This document shows, piece after piece, positions 1 through 5,125 of a DNA stretch of 5,125 nt. The stretch's first letter is position 1; every line of letters begins with the position of its first letter. A program made the position numbers and the translations under genes. Source of the DNA: an uncultured Clostridia bacterium (GTDB lineage Bacteria; Bacillota; Clostridia; Oscillospirales; Acutalibacteraceae); NCBI GenBank assembly GCA_905236975.1, contig CAJOQU010000148.1, positions 1 through 5,125 on the forward strand, in the 5' to 3' direction. The notes below the pieces were generated by a model. That model was not told the origin of the DNA, searched no databases, and saw only the letters and a list, made by a program, of their open reading frames with translations.

Positions 1-449
1 ACCGGGCAATCGGCGGTTTTTCCGGTGATTTTAAAATCCACCGGAACGCGCTGGATATAATCGGTATGGCTCATCCAGCAAACCGTTTTATTCGGTAAAT
101 CGGCAAATAATTTGCTGGCGGTATCAATTTGTACGTCTACCTTACCGTATTCGCTGGCGCCGGCGCCCACGGTGCCGCCCATCAGATGTGCCATTAACTG
201 CGCGCCGTAGCAGATTCCCAAAACCGGCACGCCAAGTTCAAACAACGCTTTGCTGTAAAGAACAGCGTTTTCGCCATAAACGCTGTTGGGGCCGCCCGTT
301 AAGATAATTCCCTTGTAACCGGCGGCTTTGATCTCATCAAGCGGGGCGGTGTAGGGTCGAATTTCAGAATACACATGATGTTCCCGCACACGCCTTGCAA
401 TCAATTGATTATATTGCCCGCCGAAGTCAAGCACCAAGACCTTTTCCAT
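1..449 (-). CDS. guaA: GMP synthase (glutamine-hydrolysing), N-terminal amidotransferase part, cut by the window edge
   Basis: GMP synthase converts XMP to GMP using ATP and ammonia released from glutamine, the last step of de novo guanine nucleotide synthesis in the cytoplasm. The window holds the start and 149 full codons; the rest lies left of position 1. The visible part is a class I glutamine amidotransferase. It opens MEKVLVLDFGGQYNQLIARR, has the oxyanion-type loop TGGPNSV at residues 51-57, the nucleophile elbow GICYG at 78-82 with catalytic Cys80, and the GuaA-typical MSHTD at 126-130. The catalytic His/Glu pair and the ATP-pyrophosphatase and dimerisation domains would lie outside (bacterial family about 510 residues). 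The ATG at 449-447 is fixed by GGAGGT at 460-455, five bases upstream. It is divergent from the dockerin gene and has its own promoter. A stand-alone amidotransferase subunit, as in some archaea, cannot be excluded but is unlikely in a Firmicute. Confidence 0.95.
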   Translation of the reverse strand, partial: MEKVLVLDFGGQYNQLIARRVREHHVYSEIRPYTAPLDEIKAAGYKGIILTGGPNSVYGENAVLYSKALFELGVPVLGICYGAQLMAHLMGGTVGAGASEYGKVDVQIDTASKLFADLPNKTVCWMSHTDYIQRVPVDFKITGKTADCP

Positions 450-478
450 AAATGACCTCCGAAAAACGATTTTGTTTT

Positions 479-507
479 ATTATAGTATAAACCGCGAAAT
501 TTGTCTA
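479..507 (-). promoter_or_regulatory. SigA-type promoter of guaA
   Basis: Read on the minus strand, a -35 box TAGACA (507-502) is followed by a 17-base spacer and a perfect -10 box TATAAT (484-479). Transcription should start near 472, giving a leader of only about 22 bases before the ATG at 449. That is too short for a purine riboswitch, so control of guaA, if any, would have to act at or upstream of this promoter. Box match and spacing are seen directly; activity is inferred. Confidence 0.8.
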
Positions 508-509
508 TC

Positions 510-545
510 CTAAAAGAGAAAGAATTTTTATTTTTTCTGTTTTAG
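510..545. repeat. Imperfect AT-rich inverted repeat between divergent promoters
   Basis: Arms 510-524 and 531-545 pair at 13 of 15 positions (plus one G-T) around a 6-base AT-only centre; the outer six bases CTAAAA/TTTTAG are perfect. The repeat begins three bases upstream of the guaA -35 box and lies 35 bases upstream of the dockerin-gene -35 box. It could be a regulator site, an UP-like element, or chance symmetry in AT-rich DNA. It matches no operator I recognise. Confidence 0.45.
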
Positions 546-580
546 CAAAATTATACAACGGACAAACGGCGAAATAATGC

Positions 581-609
581 TTGACTTTCAGGTGCAAAAA
601 GAATAAAAT
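581..609 (+). promoter_or_regulatory. SigA-type promoter of the dockerin-protein gene
   Basis: TTGACT (581-586), a 17-base spacer and TAAAAT (604-609) form a good vegetative promoter, with a predicted start near 616 and a leader of about 30 bases. The Shine-Dalgarno GGAGAGGG (631-638) sits seven bases before the ATG at 646. The good boxes and ribosome site argue that the short downstream ORF is a real expressed gene and not a leftover fragment. Confidence 0.75.
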
Positions 610-645
610 GAGAATAGAAATTTTGATGATGGAGAGGGCGAGACA

Positions 646-957
646 ATGAACATTCGTCAATCGGTGTCTGCGTTGTTAGCGGCGGTTGTGCTTTTGGTCT
701 TTGCCGGAACGGAAGCTTTGGCGGCAACCAACTATAAGGCTGACGATTTGGTTAATTTAAAAAAATATTTGTTGGGGTTTGACGTTTCGGCCGACGGCTT
801 GGATGTAGACGGCAACGGGGAGATCAACATTCTTGATCTGGTGAAAATGAAAAAGGCGATCGTCTCGCAAAGCAGTAATACAGATGACAACAGTTCGGGC
901 AGTTCTTCAAGCCACACCTCCAGCGACTACGAATTGCCGCTTATTCCCTTAAATTAA
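646..957 (+). CDS. Small secreted protein with a truncated (one-loop) type I dockerin module
   Basis: A 103-residue exported protein. Residues 1-26 form a Sec signal peptide (short basic start, hydrophobic 9-20, ALA before a likely cut at 26/27); there is no lipobox and no cysteine. Residues 30-73 look like a type I dockerin. The second repeat has a complete calcium loop, DVDGNGEINILD at 53-64, with ligands D53, D55, N57, N61 and D64 and the helix LVKMKKAIV. The first repeat keeps only its helix (ADDLVNLKKYLLG, 32-44); its loop would fall on the signal-peptide cut and lacks the acidic ligands. A Ser/Asp/Asn-rich tail (74-94) ends in a hydrophobic ELPLIPLN. No enzyme or binding domain is present. 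Dockerins normally dock enzymes onto cohesins of a scaffoldin; a lone, half-degenerate one may bind cohesin weakly, bind calcium only, or do something else. The specific role is unknown. It has its own promoter and is convergent with nifJ. Confidence 0.8.
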   Translation: MNIRQSVSALLAAVVLLVFAGTEALAATNYKADDLVNLKKYLLGFDVSADGLDVDGNGEINILDLVKMKKAIVSQSSNTDDNSSGSSSSHTSSDYELPLIPLN

Positions 958-1085
958 CCGGATCCGGGATAGAACCGGCACTATGCTCAAGTTCGCTAAC
1001 ATGAATTTGAAAAAGATAGCCAGTTGATTGAAGGATACGTTTTCTCCTTTGCGTGTTTTTCTCCTCCGGATTCAAATATACCAAA

Positions 1086-1120
1086 GAAGTCCGCTTTCAC
1101 TTGCGTGAAAAGCGGACTTC
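1086..1120. terminator. Bidirectional hairpin terminator between convergent genes
   Basis: GAAGTCCGCTTTCAC (1086-1100) pairs with 1105-1120 over 15 base pairs, with one bulged A and a 4-base loop TTGC. On the plus strand the stem is followed by TCTTTTAT (1121-1128). On the minus strand it is followed by TTTGGTATATTTG. It lies 28 bases past the nifJ stop codon and about 128 bases past the dockerin-gene stop. The position between convergent genes and T-rich tails on both sides fit a shared intrinsic terminator, with the better tail on the plus strand. Positions 958-1085 show no gene and no other convincing hairpin. Confidence 0.85.
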
Positions 1121-1147
1121 TCTTTTATACAAGGATTAGCGGGAAAA

Positions 1148-4100
1148 TCAGTCCTGGCTATACAGCGCAACCAATTTTTCCAAATGTTTGCGGCGTTCCT
1201 TGGCGGTGTCGGCTGCTTTGGTGAACAGCTCTTCCGCACGATCCGGGAAGGAGCGGGTCAGCGATGAATAACGTGCCTCGCCCAAGATGAACTCCTTGTA
1301 ATCGGTGGTGGCGGGTTTGCTGTCAATGGTGAAGGGGTTCTTGCCCTCGGCCTTGAGCGCCGGGTTATAACGGAACATATCCCAATAACCGCAGTCGACC
1401 GCTTTCTTCATTTCCTTCTGGCAGTTGACCATGCCGCCCTTAATGGAGTGCATCTCACAGGGGGCGTAGCCGATAATCAGCGACGGACCGTTGTAAGCTT
1501 CGGCCTCTTTCAAAGCCTTTAAGGTCTGGTTCTGATCCGCGCCCATGGCGATCTGTGCCACATAAATGTAGCCGTAAGACATGGCGATTTCGGCAAGGCT
1601 CTTTTTGGCGATGGCTTTACCGGCCGCCGCAAACTGTGCGACCTGACCGATATTGGATGCCTTAGAGGCCTGACCGCCGGTATTGGAATAAACCTCGGTA
1701 TCGAACACCATGATGTTCACATCGTTGCCTTGTGCCAGCACGTGATCCACGCCGCCGAAGCCGATATCGTAAGCCCAACCGTCACCGCCGAAGATCCAAA
1801 CGGACTTTTTGCCGAGATATTCTTTGTTTTCTAAAATATCTTTGCAGAGTGCGCAATCGGCGTTTGCCGCCTCGATCGCGGCAACCAATGCCTTGGCCGC
1901 TTCGTTATTGGCGGCGCCGTTGTTGACGGTTTCAAGGTACTTTTCGCCTGCGGCCTTCACTTCTGCGGAAGCCTTGTCAGACGCAACGATCTCTTTCACT
2001 TCACCGATCAGGCGGTCGCGAATGGCCTTTTGACCAAGGTACATTCCATAGCCGTGCTCGGCGTTGTCTTCAAACAGGGAGTTTGCCCATGCGGGACCTT
2101 TGCCTTCGGCATTGGTGGTGTAGGGCGAGGTCGCGGCCGGGCCGCCCCAAATAGACGAACAGCCGGTGGCGTTGGAGACATACATTCTGTCGCCGAACAA
2201 CTGGGTGATCAGGCGGGCATAAGAGGTCTCGGCACAACCCGCGCAAGAACCGGAGAATTCAAGCAGCGGCTTTTTAAACTGCGAGGTGATGACATTTGCA
2301 TCGGTCGCAACGTCTTTCTTTTCAGAGACCTTGGCTACGCAGTAATCAAACGAATCCTGCTCGGCCAGTTGTGATTCCTGCGAAACCATTTTCAGCGAAT
2401 TGGTCGGGCAGACGCCCACACACACGCCGCAGCCCATACAATCCAGCGGCGAGACCGTCATAGCGTAAGAATAGCCCTTGTTGGTGACCATTTTTTCTTT
2501 GACCGCGACTTTCAGGGTGTCCGGCGCGGCGGCTTTTTCCTCTGCGCTTAAAGCAAAGGGACGAATGGTCGCGTGCGGACATACAAACGCGCACTTGTTA
2601 CAGCCGATACAGGTCTCGTTGTTCCATTCGGGAACCATAACGGCAACGCCGCGTTTTTCATAAGCCGAGGCGCCTTGTTCAAAGGTGCCGTCCGCATGAT
2701 CCACAAAGGCGGAGACCGGTAACGTGTCGCCGTTCATAAGACCAACCGGTTTCATGATGTTATCCACCATTTTGACCAGCTTTTCGGGGCCTTCCTCTTT
2801 CACGGTGGCAACAGCGTCTTCCGCGGTTGCCCAATCGGCCGGGATATCGATCTTCACAAAGGCAGTAGCGCCCGCGTCGATGGCTTTCCAGTTCATGTCT
2901 ACCACGTCGCGGCCCTTCTTCAGGTAAGAGGCCTCGGCCTTTTCTTTCATGTACTTGATGGCGTCTTCCGCGGGAAGAACCTTTGCAAGCGCAAAGAAGG
3001 CGGATTGCAGAATGGTGTTGGTGCGTTTGCCCATACCGATTTGCGCGGCAAGGTCAATGGCGTTTACGGTGTACAACTGAATATTGTTTTCGGCGATATA
3101 GCGCTTCGCTTCAGCCGGCATGTGTTTATTCAGTTCCTCGGCATCCCACTGGCAGTTGATCAGGAATACGCCGCCGGGCTTGACGTCGTTGACCATTTTA
3201 TAGCCTTTGATTACGTAAGAGGGGTTGTGGCAGGCCACAAAGTCAGCCTTGTTGATGTAATAGGGGCTCTTGATCGGTTTGTCGCCGAACCGCAGATGCG
3301 AAACGGTGATACCGCCGGTCTTTTTAGAGTCATACTGGAAATATGCCTGCACGTATTTATCGGTATGATCGCCGATGATCTTGATGGAGTTCTTGTTCGC
3401 GCCCACGGTGCCGTCGCCGCCCAAGCCCCAGAATTTGCACTCAATGGTGCCTTCAGCCGCCGTGTTCGGGGCGGGTTCTTCGGGCAGAGAGAGCTCGGTC
3501 ACATCGTCGGTAATACCAATGGTGAAGTTGTGCTTGGGAGCGTCTTTCTCAAGCTCTTTATAAACTGCGAAAATGCTGGAGGGCGGGGTGTCCTTTGAGC
3601 CCAAGCCATAACGGCCGCCCACCACGGAATCAACCTTGCGGCCCTGTGCGGCCAACGCGGCAACTACATCCAAATACAGCGGCTCGCCTAACGCGCCGGG
3701 TTCTTTGGTGCGGTCAAGCACTGCGATCTTTTTCACGGTGGAGGGGATGGCTTCAACCAGCTTTTCAGCACTGAAGGGGCGGTACAAACGAACCTTGACA
3801 ATACCCACCTTTTCGCCCTTGGCGGTCAGGTAATCGATGACCTCCTCGGCCACATCGCAGATGGAGCCCATGGCGATGATGATTTTTTCCGCATCGGGCG
3901 CACCGTAATAGTTAAACAGCTTATAATCGGTGCCGATCTTTTGGTTGATCTTGTCCATATATTTTTCCACGATGGCCGGAACTGCGTCATAATACTGGTT
4001 GCAGGCTTCGCGGTGCTGGAAGAAGATGTCGCCGTTTTCGTGCGAACCGCGCATGACCGGGCGTTCGGGGTTGAGGGCGCGCTTGCGGAAAGCCTCGACC

Positions 4101-4696
4101 GCGTCCATATTGCACATTTCTTTCAGATCGTCAAAATCCCAAACCTGAATTTTTTGAATTTCGTGTGAGGTGCGGAAACCGTCAAAGAAATTCAAGAAGG
4201 GCACGCGGCCTTCAATGGCGGCCAGGTGCGCGACGGGGGCTAAATCCATAACCTCCTGCGGATTGGTCTCTGCCAACATGGCAAAGCCGGTCTGACGGCA
4301 GGCGTACACATCGGAATGATCCCCGAAGATGTTGAGTGCGTGTGAGGCAACGCAGCGAGCCGAAACATGAAAAACGCAGGGCAAAAGTTCGCCCGCGATC
4401 TTATACATATTGGGGATCATGAGCAAAAGCCCCTGAGATGCGGTAAAGGTGGTGGTAAGCGCACCTGCCGCCAAAGAACCGTGCACCGTACCGGCGGCAC
4501 CTGCCTCTGACTGCATTTCGGCAACGTTTACCGTGGTGCCGAAAATGTTTTTAAGTCCTTGAGCCGACCATTGGTCAACATAGTCTGCCATCGGACTGGA
4601 CGGCGTGATCGGGTAGATACCGGCTACTTCCGTAAACGCATAGGCAACATGAGCCGCAGCGTTATTACCGTCCATGGTCTTGAATTTTCTGGCCAT
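1148..4696 (-). CDS. nifJ: Pyruvate:ferredoxin (flavodoxin) oxidoreductase, single-chain, complete
   Basis: Converts pyruvate and CoA to acetyl-CoA and CO2 while reducing ferredoxin, the central energy step of anaerobic fermentation; cytoplasmic, oxygen-sensitive, usually a homodimer. The 1182 residues carry the family's domains in order. The pyruvate/TPP-binding N-terminus has YPITPSSPM (28-36, Thr31), MQSEAGA with Glu64, and Arg114 in VSAR. A transketolase-C-like domain runs to about 415. The gamma-type domain starts at FWGLGGDGT (422-430). A 2[4Fe-4S] ferredoxin domain has Cys696, 699, 702, 706 and Cys753, 756, 759, 763. The C-terminal TPP domain has proximal-cluster Cys818, 821, 846 and 1092, GGDG with Asp972, and NTGG with Asn1005. 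No key residue is missing. The length fits the usual 1170-1190 and lacks the longer tail of the Desulfovibrio africanus enzyme. The ATG at 4696 is preferred over an in-frame TTG at 4717 because the ribosome site lies between them. Monocistronic, with its own promoter and terminator. Confidence 0.97.
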   Translation of the reverse strand: MARKFKTMDGNNAAAHVAYAFTEVAGIYPITPSSPMADYVDQWSAQGLKNIFGTTVNVAEMQSEAGAAGTVHGSLAAGALTTTFTASQGLLLMIPNMYKIAGELLPCVFHVSARCVASHALNIFGDHSDVYACRQTGFAMLAETNPQEVMDLAPVAHLAAIEGRVPFLNFFDGFRTSHEIQKIQVWDFDDLKEMCNMDAVEAFRKRALNPERPVMRGSHENGDIFFQHREACNQYYDAVPAIVEKYMDKINQKIGTDYKLFNYYGAPDAEKIIIAMGSICDVAEEVIDYLTAKGEKVGIVKVRLYRPFSAEKLVEAIPSTVKKIAVLDRTKEPGALGEPLYLDVVAALAAQGRKVDSVVGGRYGLGSKDTPPSSIFAVYKELEKDAPKHNFTIGITDDVTELSLPEEPAPNTAAEGTIECKFWGLGGDGTVGANKNSIKIIGDHTDKYVQAYFQYDSKKTGGITVSHLRFGDKPIKSPYYINKADFVACHNPSYVIKGYKMVNDVKPGGVFLINCQWDAEELNKHMPAEAKRYIAENNIQLYTVNAIDLAAQIGMGKRTNTILQSAFFALAKVLPAEDAIKYMKEKAEASYLKKGRDVVDMNWKAIDAGATAFVKIDIPADWATAEDAVATVKEEGPEKLVKMVDNIMKPVGLMNGDTLPVSAFVDHADGTFEQGASAYEKRGVAVMVPEWNNETCIGCNKCAFVCPHATIRPFALSAEEKAAAPDTLKVAVKEKMVTNKGYSYAMTVSPLDCMGCGVCVGVCPTNSLKMVSQESQLAEQDSFDYCVAKVSEKKDVATDANVITSQFKKPLLEFSGSCAGCAETSYARLITQLFGDRMYVSNATGCSSIWGGPAATSPYTTNAEGKGPAWANSLFEDNAEHGYGMYLGQKAIRDRLIGEVKEIVASDKASAEVKAAGEKYLETVNNGAANNEAAKALVAAIEAANADCALCKDILENKEYLGKKSVWIFGGDGWAYDIGFGGVDHVLAQGNDVNIMVFDTEVYSNTGGQASKASNIGQVAQFAAAGKAIAKKSLAEIAMSYGYIYVAQIAMGADQNQTLKALKEAEAYNGPSLIIGYAPCEMHSIKGGMVNCQKEMKKAVDCGYWDMFRYNPALKAEGKNPFTIDSKPATTDYKEFILGEARYSSLTRSFPDRAEELFTKAADTAKERRKHLEKLVALYSQD

Positions 4697-4704
4697 TGAA
4701 AATT

Positions 4705-4710
4705 CCTCCT
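4705..4710 (-). promoter_or_regulatory. Ribosome binding site that fixes the nifJ start
   Basis: AGGAGG (4710-4705, minus strand) lies eight bases before the ATG at 4696. The reading frame stays open upstream to a TTG at 4717, but starting there would place this site inside the coding region and add seven residues (MKQEEFS) foreign to the family start MARKFKTMDG. Confidence 0.9.
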
Positions 4711-4762
4711 GTTTCAAAATTCATAGGGCGCAATCCAACCAGGAATTGTCCCATACGTCACT

Positions 4763-4791
4763 ATTTTATCACTTTTTAATTGTATTGTAAA
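4763..4791 (-). promoter_or_regulatory. Extended -10 SigA-type promoter of nifJ
   Basis: On the minus strand TTTACA (4791-4786), a 17-base spacer and TAAAAT (4768-4763) form a promoter. A TG one base before the -10 box (TGATAAAAT) makes it an extended -10 type. The start would be near 4756, leaving a leader of about 60 bases. The AT-rich stretch upstream could add an UP-element effect. This suits a highly expressed central-metabolism gene. Boxes are seen; activity is inferred. Confidence 0.7.
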
Positions 4792-4818
4792 TATTAAATT
4801 TCAAAAATTTAAAATTTA
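4788..4818. repeat. AT-rich inverted repeat overlapping the nifJ -35 box
   Basis: TAAATATTAAATT (4788-4800) and AATTTAAAATTTA (4806-4818) are reverse complements at 12 of 13 positions around the spacer TCAAA. The left arm overlaps the last four bases of the nifJ -35 box; the right arm ends 32 bases before the -35 box of the rightward gene. It is placed where a repressor or activator could affect nifJ, but base composition is nearly pure A+T, so chance symmetry or an UP element are real alternatives. It does not match the Rex consensus TTGTTAA-N4-TTAACAA. Confidence 0.45.
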
Positions 4819-4850
4819 CCACAGGAATTTGTTCTTCCGGGCTGAACCTC

Positions 4851-4879
4851 TTGACAAAAACCATGTTTTCTTATACAAT
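4851..4879 (+). promoter_or_regulatory. Near-consensus SigA-type promoter of the phosphoribosyltransferase gene
   Basis: A perfect TTGACA (4851-4856), a 17-base spacer and TACAAT (4874-4879) predict transcription starting close to 4886. This is the strongest promoter in the window by box match. It diverges from the nifJ promoter, with about 60 bases between the two -35 boxes. Confidence 0.82.
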
Positions 4880-4884
4880 AAAAT

Positions 4885-4912
4885 CGGTCATAACAAGGGC
4901 TTGCTATGACCG
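4885..4912 (+). other. Hairpin at the predicted 5' end of the rightward transcript
   Basis: CGGTCATA (4885-4892) and TATGACCG (4905-4912) are exact reverse complements. Inside them CAA (4894-4896) can pair with TTG (4901-4903) after one A-C mismatch. The predicted transcription start (near 4886) falls on the first base pairs, so the RNA would begin with this stem. No T-run follows, so it is not a terminator. A 5' stabilising stem or a DNA operator over the start site are both possible. No known riboswitch motif was recognised. Confidence 0.6.
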
Positions 4913-4945
4913 CAAGTGAATCCCGAACCGGATAGGAGAATGATA

Positions 4946-5125
4946 ATGCCGACCGAAAAATCTTATAAAATTCGTACCAAACGTAAAAATCTGTTTTTGC
5001 GGGTCTGCCCCGGGCATTTTGCCACCAGTCACAGCCACATCAATTATTATATTGATGTGACCACGCAAAAATCGCGCCTTTCCGAAGCACAGGCTGTGGC
5101 GGAAGAGCTTGTCTCGTATTACAAC
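4946..5125 (+). CDS. Probable phosphoribosyltransferase (orotate PRT-like), N-terminal part, cut by the window edge
   Basis: Sixty codons are visible and the frame is open at the right edge. The segment VCPGHFATSHSHINYYIDVT (residues 20-39) resembles the N-terminal region of clostridial proteins annotated as orotate phosphoribosyltransferase-like or phosphoribosyltransferase family; this is from memory of the family. Such enzymes join a nucleobase to PRPP or the reverse. The diagnostic PRPP loop (acidic pair within a V/I-rich strand) lies beyond the window, so the substrate cannot be judged. AGGAG (4934-4938) sits seven bases before the ATG at 4946, which is chosen over an in-frame ATG at 4940 that is only one base from AGGAG. 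There is no signal peptide; the basic start (KIRTKRK, 8-14) suggests a cytoplasmic protein. It has its own strong promoter, divergent from nifJ. Confidence 0.55.
   Translation, partial: MPTEKSYKIRTKRKNLFLRVCPGHFATSHSHINYYIDVTTQKSRLSEAQAVAEELVSYYN

Noticed and set aside
450..645. Purine (guanine/xanthine) riboswitch upstream of guaA
   Set aside because: The promoter lies only about 30 bases from the ATG, leaving no room, and the conserved aptamer core was not seen on either strand.
732..917. 61-codon minus-strand frame opposite the dockerin gene
   Set aside because: It is the shadow of a real secreted-protein gene; no promoter or ribosome site on that strand.
958..967. 10-base perfect palindrome CCGGATCCGG directly after the dockerin-gene stop
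   Set aside because: With no loop and no T-tract it is too short to be a terminator, and a single palindrome of this size is expected by chance.
1031..1060. Possible weak hairpin AAGGA/TCCTT followed by a T-run (GTTTTT) as a separate dockerin-gene terminator
   Set aside because: Only five base pairs with a 9-base loop, and the T-run starts several bases after the stem; much weaker than the hairpin at 1086-1120.
1024..1224. 66-codon plus-strand frame with a TTG start
   Set aside because: It runs through the terminator hairpin and into the 3' end of nifJ, has no Shine-Dalgarno site and no protein-like composition.
2346..2594. 82-codon minus-strand frame inside nifJ in another frame
   Set aside because: It overlaps the ferredoxin-domain coding region, where the nifJ frame carries all eight cluster cysteines. 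There is no sign of a frameshift.
3005..3598. 197-codon open frame on the plus strand opposite nifJ
   Set aside because: It lies wholly antisense to a clearly coding, fully motif-supported gene; no ribosome site and no recognisable domain. Long antisense frames are expected from the codon bias of the real gene. The same holds for the shorter plus-strand frames between 1732 and 4168.
4717..4945. Rex or PurR operator between nifJ and the rightward gene
   Set aside because: No stretch fits TTGTTAA-N4-TTAACAA or paired CGAA/TTCG PurBoxes; only a lone CGAA near 4924 was found.

Overview
The window reads as a short chromosomal piece from an anaerobic low-to-mid GC Firmicute, most likely a clostridial lineage such as Oscillospiraceae/Ruminococcaceae. 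The reasons are a single-chain pyruvate:ferredoxin oxidoreductase, strong GGAGG-type Shine-Dalgarno sites, SigA-like promoters with 17-bp spacers, AT-rich intergenic DNA and a secreted dockerin-type protein. The lineage is inferred from gene content and was not tested.

Layout. (1) Positions 1-449, minus: the first 149 codons of GMP synthase (guaA), cut by the window's left edge, with a near-consensus promoter. (2) Positions 450-645: a divergent promoter region with an imperfect AT-rich inverted repeat (510-545) between the guaA promoter and the promoter of the next gene. (3) Positions 646-957, plus: a 103-residue secreted protein with a dockerin module that has only one intact calcium loop. 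(4) Positions 958-1147: a convergent intergenic stretch with no supportable gene. It holds a strong hairpin (1086-1120) that probably ends transcription from both sides. (5) Positions 1148-4696, minus: a complete 1182-residue pyruvate:ferredoxin (flavodoxin) oxidoreductase, nifJ, with all expected catalytic and cluster-binding residues. (6) Positions 4697-4945: a second divergent promoter region with an AT-rich inverted repeat (4788-4818), an extended -10 promoter for nifJ, and a TTGACA/TACAAT promoter for the rightward gene. That gene's transcript should begin with a hairpin. (7) Positions 4946-5125, plus: the first 60 codons of a probable phosphoribosyltransferase, cut by the right edge.

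The four genes appear to be separate transcription units and do not form an operon. Two concern nucleotide metabolism (guaA, and the putative phosphoribosyltransferase). nifJ makes acetyl-CoA and reduced ferredoxin from pyruvate in fermentation. The dockerin protein is extracellular. No mobile element, CRISPR array, tRNA or rRNA was seen. Nothing here amounts to a clearly new multi-gene system. The most unusual items are the truncated solitary dockerin protein and the paired intergenic inverted repeats.
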